Source: Bacillus sp. FJAT-22090
GTDB taxonomy: Bacteria > Bacillota > Bacilli > Bacillales_A > Planococcaceae
Length of the DNA: 46,902 nt
Assembly: GCF_007676755.1 (NCBI RefSeq)
Contig: NZ_VEBK01000022.1
Location: 1-46,902, forward strand
Direction: 5' to 3'
Position numbers and translations under genes: made by a program. Positions 41,648 through 46,902 of the stretch are shown piece by piece. The notes below the pieces were generated by a model. That model saw only the letters and a program-made list of their open reading frames with translations. It searched no databases and was not told the DNA's origin. Every line of letters starts with the position of its first letter. Positions within the stretch are counted from its first letter, which is position 1.

Positions 41648-43303
41648 CTATTTCAATTCCCTGGCAATTGCTCTACCAACTTCTCTGCCTGTGAAAATAC
41701 AGCCGCCCACAAAAGTACCTTCGAGTGAACGATATCCATGGATACCGCCACCACCAAACCCTGCCACTTCACCCGCGGCATACAGGCCGGAAACAGGATT
41801 ACCAGAAGCATTCAGTACATGTCCTGACAAATCCGTTTGCAATCCTCCAAGTGTTTTTCTTGTAACGATATTCAAGCGAACGGCGATTAGTGGACCATTT
41901 TTAGGATCTAATAATTTATGTGGAGAAGCTACGCGAATTAGTTTATCTCCTAAATAGTTTCTTGCACCTCTTAATGCGGCTATCTGAAGGTCTTTAGTAA
42001 ACTTATTGTCCATCTCCCGGTCACGGGCTTTCAATTGTCTTTCGATATGATTCACATCAAGTAAGCTTTCACCTGTAATTTTATTCATACCGTCAACTAA
42101 ATCTACTATGTTACTAGCAACGACGAAATCCTCGCCTTTGTCCATAAATGCTTTTACTGGTGCAGTAGGTCCAGGGAGTATTCTTTTTAACACTTCTTTT
42201 ATACTTTTCCCAGTTAAATCTGGGTTTTGTTCGGAGCCTGAAAGTGCAAATTCTTTCTCAATAATCTTCTCTGTTAGTATAAACCAAGAGTAGTCATACC
42301 CTGTCTTTTGAATGGCTTCCAATGTACCGAGCGTATCGAAGCCGGGAAAAACAGGTGCTGGAAAACGCTGTCCTCTTGCATCAAGCCAAATAGAAGAAGG
42401 ACCAGGAAGAATTCGAATTCCATGATCTTTCCATACGGGATTCCAGTTTTTTATCCCTTCCGTGTAATGCCACATACGATCTTTGTTAACTAGGCGTCCG
42501 CCAGCCTTTTCTGTAATGGCGAGCATTCTCCCATCTACATGCTCAGGCACGCCTGATATCATCTGTTTAGGGGGTGTACCAAGTCTAGTTGGCCAATTTG
42601 TTCGAACTAAATCGTGGTTGGCACCAATTCCTCCGCTAGTTACCATAACGGCTTGAGCAAAATATTGAAATGTACCAACAACCTCACGGGAGCTTTTTTC
42701 TCCACGTGCTGCATTGCTAGGGACAAGGATAGAACCTCCTACTCCTTTAACACAGTTGTCCTTCGCAATTAGCTCATCCACTTGATGTCTAGGTTTATAG
42801 TCGACAAGTCCTTGAGCCATTGCTGCTCGTACCCGAGTTTCAAATGGTTTGACAATCCCTGGTCCAGTGCCCCATACAATATGAAATCGTGGAACCGAAT
42901 TACCATGCCCCTCTGCCAAATAACCTCCGCGTTCTGCCCAACCAACAACTGGGAAAAAACGAATTCCTTGTGCATAGAGCCATTCGCGTTTTTCTTCTGC
43001 TGCAAAACGTACATAAGCTTCTGCCCATTTTTTGGCCCAATAATCTTCATCATCTTCACGATCGAATCCGGCAGTTCCCAACCAGTCTTGCCAAGCTAAA
43101 TCATAGGAGTCTTTTACTCCGAGTCTTCTTTGTTCGGGGGAGTCTACTAGAAACAATCCACCAAAAGACCACCATGCTTGTCCTCCAAGAGAGGCTTCAG
43201 GTTCTTGATCGAGAAGTAATACCTTTTTACCTGCATCCGCTAGTTCAGCTGTTGCAACTAACCCAGCTAATCCAGCTCCTATAACGATTACATCGTATTT
43301 CAT
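41648..43303 (-). CDS. FAD-binding dehydrogenase (fumarate reductase/KSTD-like)
   Basis: A 551-residue flavoprotein. The N-terminal Rossmann FAD site is DVIVIGAGLAGLVATAELADAG with the acidic residue in VLLLDQEPE. The C-terminal FAD part is GLYAAGEVAGFGGGGIHGY. It belongs to the FAD_binding_2 group that includes fumarate reductase and 3-ketosteroid dehydrogenases, and it resembles a conserved uncharacterised dehydrogenase with GGQAWWSFGGLFLVDSPEQRR. It has no signal peptide or partner subunits, so the electron acceptor and substrate are unknown. RBS GGGGGAGAG. Confidence 0.88.
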   Translation of the reverse strand: MKYDVIVIGAGLAGLVATAELADAGKKVLLLDQEPEASLGGQAWWSFGGLFLVDSPEQRRLGVKDSYDLAWQDWLGTAGFDREDDEDYWAKKWAEAYVRFAAEEKREWLYAQGIRFFPVVGWAERGGYLAEGHGNSVPRFHIVWGTGPGIVKPFETRVRAAMAQGLVDYKPRHQVDELIAKDNCVKGVGGSILVPSNAARGEKSSREVVGTFQYFAQAVMVTSGGIGANHDLVRTNWPTRLGTPPKQMISGVPEHVDGRMLAITEKAGGRLVNKDRMWHYTEGIKNWNPVWKDHGIRILPGPSSIWLDARGQRFPAPVFPGFDTLGTLEAIQKTGYDYSWFILTEKIIEKEFALSGSEQNPDLTGKSIKEVLKRILPGPTAPVKAFMDKGEDFVVASNIVDLVDGMNKITGESLLDVNHIERQLKARDREMDNKFTKDLQIAALRGARNYLGDKLIRVASPHKLLDPKNGPLIAVRLNIVTRKTLGGLQTDLSGHVLNASGNPVSGLYAAGEVAGFGGGGIHGYRSLEGTFVGGCIFTGREVGRAIARELK

Positions 43304-43405
43304 CAGACTCTCCCCCTTGATAAGCGTTAAAATTCTGAAACTTACTATTATTATATTTCTTTACAAAGTGAATATCTATTCATTTTATGTTTATGCCAAT
43401 TAAAA

Positions 43406-43419
43406 TATAGCATGCTATA
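43406..43419. promoter_or_regulatory. 14-bp palindrome over the -10 region of the Trm11-like gene
   Basis: TATAGCATGCTATA is a perfect palindrome, and its right edge supplies TATAAT (43416-43421). It sits in the 143-base divergent region. It could be an operator or coincidence in AT-rich DNA. Confidence 0.35.
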
Positions 43420-43446
43420 ATACAAGTATTAATTGGAGGGAATACA

Positions 43447-44400
43447 TTGACTAATATAAGCCGACAATCGGCATTCATTTATACATTTGCATACAACGAT
43501 GCAGAACGCTCCCTATGTCATTTAGAGATGCGCTCTTTTTTTGGAAAAGTCACAGAGTTAAAAATTATAAAAAGCCATGTGAATATAAACCCTAGTAGAA
43601 GTCCTTTTATAAAAGGAAGGGTGGAGGTTTTAGCAGAGGGAGAAACTGTTGAAGAAATAGTTGTACAAGCTTCTGCTTTCGGTAAGGAAGGAGAAACAAA
43701 CAAAGTAATATTTCTAAAAATTAATGATCGACAAGGAAAAGATAAAGTAGAAAATAATGAGCGTCTTCAAATAGAGCGAGCAATCGGAAGCGAGATGCAG
43801 GGAGATTTCGATTTACATAATCCAGATCAACTATACGCTGTAGTACCATACGAGGGGCGCTGGTATTTTGGAATGTATACGAAAAGTGAGCCAATTTGGT
43901 TTGAGCATATTAAAAAACCTAGGGAATATTCTACTGCACTTAGCACTCGAGTAGCACGGGCGGTCGCTAATATTGCAGTTCCTCATCCTAAAGGAATACG
44001 TGCAATAGATCCTTGCTGTGGAATAGGAACTGTTTTAGTAGAAGCATTATCAATGGGGATAGATATAGTGGGACGTGATATTAATCCGCTCGTTTGCGAA
44101 GGCTCTAGGGAAAATATCGCTTATTTTGGTTTAACAGGAGATGTAAAAAAGAGTGCCATCGAAGATATCACCGAGACATACGATGTAGCTATTATAGATT
44201 TGCCTTATAATTTGTATACACATGTGTCTTGGGAAGCGCAATTTGAGATACTAAAACATGCCAGAAGAATAGCCAAAAAGGTTGTTATTGTAACGATTGA
44301 GTCAATGGATGAGCGATTAGAGTCAGTTGGCTTTCATATAATAGATCGCTGTATTACAACAAAACAACAGTTTTCGCGTGAAATAGTTGTTTGCGAGTAG
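43447..44400 (+). CDS. Trm11-like RNA (guanine-N2) methyltransferase
   Basis: A 317-residue protein. Residues ~1-140 are a THUMP-like or family-specific RNA-binding region; ~165-310 are a Rossmann methyltransferase domain with motif I IDPCCGIGTVLVEAL, the acidic GRDINPLVCEGSRENI and catalytic DLPYNLY (the D/N-PP-Y motif of amino-group methylation). It probably modifies a tRNA guanosine with SAM. Start TTG with GGAGGG seven bases upstream. The LytTR gene follows after 23 bases. Confidence 0.85.
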   Translation: MTNISRQSAFIYTFAYNDAERSLCHLEMRSFFGKVTELKIIKSHVNINPSRSPFIKGRVEVLAEGETVEEIVVQASAFGKEGETNKVIFLKINDRQGKDKVENNERLQIERAIGSEMQGDFDLHNPDQLYAVVPYEGRWYFGMYTKSEPIWFEHIKKPREYSTALSTRVARAVANIAVPHPKGIRAIDPCCGIGTVLVEALSMGIDIVGRDINPLVCEGSRENIAYFGLTGDVKKSAIEDITETYDVAIIDLPYNLYTHVSWEAQFEILKHARRIAKKVVIVTIESMDERLESVGFHIIDRCITTKQQFSREIVVCE

Positions 44401-44423
44401 GTTAAACGAAAGGAGATCGCAGG

Positions 44424-45068
44424 ATGAAAGACTTGTCCATTGTGGCGCTTTTAGATGTAATTGGCGAATTATTTTCAGATGAAATATCCATTGCAGTTTC
44501 AGACAAAGAAAAATATATCTATTACAGGTCTAGTAAGCGAGTGGATTTGAAGATTGCACCTGGTGATCATGTTGTAGAAGGGACGCTTGCCTATAAAGCG
44601 ATGAGCAGCAAACAAAAGGTATCTGAGTTTATCGACCGAGAAGTATTTGGTGTGCCTTATCATGGGATGGCCGTACCGTTTTATCACGAAGGAGAGCTGG
44701 ATGGCTGTGTATTAGCAATTTATCCGGCTTTTACAGAGGGAAAGTCAGTGATAACGATTAAGACACAGGACGGATGGAAACCGATTCCTTTTGCGGAAGT
44801 AATCTATCTGGAAGCGAGAGATCGAAAGACGTATATTGTTACAAAGACATTCTCTGGAACACATACTAGCTCACTTCAAGACTTTGAATATCGACTTCCG
44901 AGAGATTCCTTTATACGTTGTCATCGTGCTTTTATAGTCAATGTCCATCATATAAAAGAAATTTATCCAGACACACATTCTACGTTTGTACTGGCGATGT
45001 TAAATGATGAAAAAGTATCGGTGAGTCAATCCTATTCTAGTTACTTCCGAAAATTATTAGGATTCTAA
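44424..45068 (+). CDS. LytTR-family transcriptional regulator
   Basis: A 214-residue protein. Residues ~1-100 resemble a PAS-like sensor (SIAVSDKEKYIYYRSSKRVDLKI, then EGTLAYKAM), and ~108-212 are a LytTR DNA-binding domain with VIYLEARDRKTYIVT and PRDSFIRCHRAFIVNVHHIKEI. It lacks a receiver domain, so it probably senses a metabolite or redox state directly. It lies in an operon with the Trm11-like gene and just before the CoA-transferase gene, which may be its target. RBS AAAGGAGA. Confidence 0.86.
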   Translation: MKDLSIVALLDVIGELFSDEISIAVSDKEKYIYYRSSKRVDLKIAPGDHVVEGTLAYKAMSSKQKVSEFIDREVFGVPYHGMAVPFYHEGELDGCVLAIYPAFTEGKSVITIKTQDGWKPIPFAEVIYLEARDRKTYIVTKTFSGTHTSSLQDFEYRLPRDSFIRCHRAFIVNVHHIKEIYPDTHSTFVLAMLNDEKVSVSQSYSSYFRKLLGF

Positions 45069-45073
45069 TCATT

Positions 45074-45120
45074 AAACGCTTGCATAAGGGGAAACTGCCC
45101 TATTATTCAAGCGTTTTTTT
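45074..45120 (+). terminator. Terminator of the Trm11-LytTR operon
   Basis: AAACGCTTG (45074-45082) pairs with CAAGCGTTT (45108-45116), with an inner AGGG/CCCT stem, then T7. Confidence 0.9.
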
Positions 45121-45260
45121 ATAATAGTTATTTCAAAAGAACAAAATGATATTATAAACAACAAATTCCTTCTGGTTTGGTTCTCCTATTCTCTGCTTCA
45201 ATCAATTAAAAGGTGTTTTCATCAAGATTTTTCTAAATTGTGACAAAAGGGGGTAAAATT

Positions 45261-45277
45261 ATTTAAATGCTTTAAAT
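45261..45277. promoter_or_regulatory. Palindrome just before the CoA-transferase ribosome site
   Basis: ATTTAAATGCTTTAAAT has 7-bp arms around TGC. It ends two bases before GAGGGGG. A possible operator for the adjacent regulator or a chance AT palindrome. Confidence 0.35.
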
Positions 45278-45292
45278 GAGGGGGACAAACTA

Positions 45293-46807
45293 ATGGAAAT
45301 GAATCTAGAGCGTATAAAAGACAGTAGTTTACATGAACTTATCGTACAAGCAGAAGACGCTGCTTCATGGATAAAGGATGGAATGACTTTAGGGTTAAGT
45401 GGATTTACACGTGCGGGTGATGCGAAAGCGGTTCCATTTGCATTAGTTGAGCGAGCTAAGAAGGAAAAGTTTAAAGTAAACGTATTTACTGGTGCATCTT
45501 TAGGTTCTGATTTAGACAAATTACTATCAGAAGCTGGTATCATTCATAAGCGTTTGCCATTCCAAGCAGATGCGACGATGCGAAAAAGTATTAATGCTGG
45601 GCAGCATCTATTTGTAGACCAACATTTATCCCATACAGCAGAAATGGTTCGTTCTGGCGTTTTGCCTACAATCGACTTCGCTATTGTGGAAGCGGTTTCA
45701 ATAACGGAGGATGGGATGATTATTCCAACGACGTCTATTGGAAACTCTTTATCTTTTGTAACACATGCAAAAAATATAATTGTCGAAATAAATGTAGGCC
45801 AATCTGAATTATTGGAAGGGCTACATGACTTATATGAACCTGCTGCACAAGGACAAAGACTGCCAATTCCATTAACAAAAGTAGATGATCGAATCGGTAC
45901 AGTCGGTATGCTTGTTGATACGGATAAGATTAGAGGAATTGTTTTCACCAAAAATTTAGATTCACCATCAACCATTGTCCCCCCGGACAACGAAACGAAA
46001 GAAATGGCACAGCATTTAATCTCTTTTTTACGTGAAGAGGTGAGAGCAGACAGATTGACTAATAAACTGGCTCCTATCCAAGCTGGTATTGGCTCTATTG
46101 CAAATGCAGTATTACATGGTCTAATCGATTCAGAATTTGTCGATTTGCAAGTATACTCAGAGGTGCTGCAAGACTCAGTTTTCGAACTAATCGATGCAGG
46201 AAAAGTAAGTTTCGCTTCTGCCTGCTCGATTACGCTATCGGAAGAGATGATGAAGAAAGTTTACGGTAATTTAGAAAAGTATCGAGATAAATTAATATTA
46301 CGACCACAAGAAATTACAAATCATCCGGAAATCATTCGTCGTCTTGGGTTAATCTCGATTAATACAGCTCTGGAGTTTGACATTTATGGAAACGTTAATT
46401 CTACTCATGTTTCTGGAACCAAAATGATGAATGGGATAGGTGGTTCAGGAGATTTTGCCCGTAATGCAAGAGTGGCAATCTTTGTTACTAAGTCAATCGC
46501 AAAAGATGGGAATATCTCCAGTATTGTTCCCTTCGTAGCACATGTAGACCATACAGAGCATGATGTGGATGTAGTTGTTACAGAGCAAGGGTACGCTGAT
46601 CTACGTGGACTAGCACCGAGAGAACGAGCAGGACTGATTATTGAAAATTGCGTCCACCCAACCTATAAGGCACAACTACGTAATTATTATAAAGAAGCAT
46701 TATCAAGAGGTGGACAGACACCGCATGTGCTTGAAAAAGCATTTTCTTTCCATACGAACTTAGCAGAACGCGGTACAATGCTAGAAAAAGTAGAAACAAT
46801 GGTATAA
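45293..46807 (+). CDS. Acetyl-CoA hydrolase / CoA-transferase family protein
   Basis: A 504-residue enzyme of the class I CoA-transferase group (Ach1/Cat1/AarC type), full length. Family segments include LGLSGFTRAGDAKAVP, the GAGIG-like pocket IQAGIGSIANAVLHGL, the catalytic Glu region QVYSEVLQDSVFELIDAGKV and NGIGGSGDFARNA. It probably transfers CoA between acetate and succinate (or propionate), or hydrolyses acetyl-CoA, in overflow and acetate metabolism. RBS GAGGGGG before ATG 45293; an in-frame ATG six bases later is an alternative. Confidence 0.9.
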   Translation: MEMNLERIKDSSLHELIVQAEDAASWIKDGMTLGLSGFTRAGDAKAVPFALVERAKKEKFKVNVFTGASLGSDLDKLLSEAGIIHKRLPFQADATMRKSINAGQHLFVDQHLSHTAEMVRSGVLPTIDFAIVEAVSITEDGMIIPTTSIGNSLSFVTHAKNIIVEINVGQSELLEGLHDLYEPAAQGQRLPIPLTKVDDRIGTVGMLVDTDKIRGIVFTKNLDSPSTIVPPDNETKEMAQHLISFLREEVRADRLTNKLAPIQAGIGSIANAVLHGLIDSEFVDLQVYSEVLQDSVFELIDAGKVSFASACSITLSEEMMKKVYGNLEKYRDKLILRPQEITNHPEIIRRLGLISINTALEFDIYGNVNSTHVSGTKMMNGIGGSGDFARNARVAIFVTKSIAKDGNISSIVPFVAHVDHTEHDVDVVVTEQGYADLRGLAPRERAGLIIENCVHPTYKAQLRNYYKEALSRGGQTPHVLEKAFSFHTNLAERGTMLEKVETMV

Positions 46808-46813
46808 AAAGAA

Positions 46814-46840
46814 AACCGATTGCAGGTATTGCAATCGGTT
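46814..46840 (+). terminator. Terminator of the CoA-transferase gene
   Basis: AACCGATTGC (46814-46823) pairs with GCAATCGGTT (46831-46840), just after the stop codon. Confidence 0.75.
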
Positions 46841-46853
46841 CAGATTGTAGACA

Positions 46854-46889
46854 AAAGGGTTTCGAAATGGTCGTATTTCGAAACCCTTT
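46854..46889. terminator. Second hairpin at the window end
   Basis: A perfect 15-bp stem AAAGGGTTTCGAAAT/ATTTCGAAACCCTTT with a 6-base loop, followed by CTATTTTTT. The TGTAGACAAA just before it (46846-46855) recurs in the palindrome at the left end of the window (as its reverse complement, 47-56, apart from outer bases). Confidence 0.8.
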
Positions 46890-46902
46890 CTATTTTTTAT
46901 AT

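Noticed and set aside
45071-45084. cre-like sequence ATTAAACGCTTGCA
   Set aside because: Two mismatches to consensus, and it is part of the stem of the LytTR operon terminator.
45240-45260. Rex or Fnr site around TTGTGACAAAA before the CoA-transferase
   Set aside because: Only one half of either palindrome is present.
1-46902. tRNA, rRNA, CRISPR array, phage or transposase genes
   Set aside because: No cloverleaf, rRNA-like stretch, regularly spaced repeat-spacer pattern or recombinase/transposase motif was seen on either strand.

Overview
The window is low-GC Firmicute DNA, best matched by the family Planococcaceae/Caryophanaceae (Psychrobacillus, Lysinibacillus or Sporosarcina-like). The reasons are AT-rich coding sequence, strong AGGAGG-type ribosome sites, GTG/TTG starts, a spore-germination hydrolase of the YaaH type, a GlnK/GlnL-type two-component system, a lysine L-box, CcpA-like signals, and dispersed GC-rich palindromic repeats typical of these bacilli. 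The genus is an inference. I see no phage, transposase, CRISPR, tRNA or rRNA gene. This is mostly ordinary chromosome with three repeat-filled gaps and one decayed gene.

Layout, 0-10 kb: a YxjI-type protein; a membrane diguanylate cyclase; a MetN-MetI-MetQ importer whose ATPase lacks the usual C-terminal sensor domain; a cassette of three NAD-type short-chain dehydrogenases (SDRs) plus a MarR regulator; and malate:quinone oxidoreductase. An identical 20-bp palindrome with an extra half-site sits just behind the -10 box of both SDR promoters, making it the best candidate for the MarR operator.

10-25 kb: a repeat-rich gap; a VanW-type lipoprotein; PgeF; a PhnA/YjdM zinc-ribbon protein; a GlnK/GlnL-like pair (the regulator apparently starting at CTG) beside a glutamate/aspartate-type symporter with a cre-like site; a large composite repeat; a LysM-GH18 spore hydrolase; and a lysine riboswitch in front of a three-gene amino-acid ABC importer, which points to lysine as its substrate. 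A second composite repeat follows, then a TraB-family protein and tatC-tatA. Both composite repeats carry 21-bp tandem units that read as a seven-residue ESNQ-type peptide repeat.

25-38 kb: a small membrane protein; an MFS transporter; a two-domain glycosyltransferase; an ABC-2 exporter with its TetR regulator and a clean TetR-style operator; a DUF488 protein; a multiply damaged CapA/PgsA-like pseudogene; a LysR regulator divergent from a YeiH-type exporter and a methyltransferase; and an SRPBCC protein in an operon with a TetM-like translational GTPase.

38-46.9 kb: an unannotated 58-59 aa ORF; a second MFS transporter; an AraC/GyrI regulator with a VOC protein; a leaderless class A beta-lactamase-like hydrolase; an FAD-binding dehydrogenase; a Trm11-like methyltransferase followed by a LytTR regulator; and an acetyl-CoA hydrolase/CoA-transferase. 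Hairpin terminators separate most transcription units and are listed individually.

I do not find a clear-cut new multi-gene system. The strongest leads are the SDR/MarR regulon with its shared operator, the riboswitch-defined lysine importer, the ESNQ heptad repeats inside palindromic elements, and the apparent non-AUG starts.
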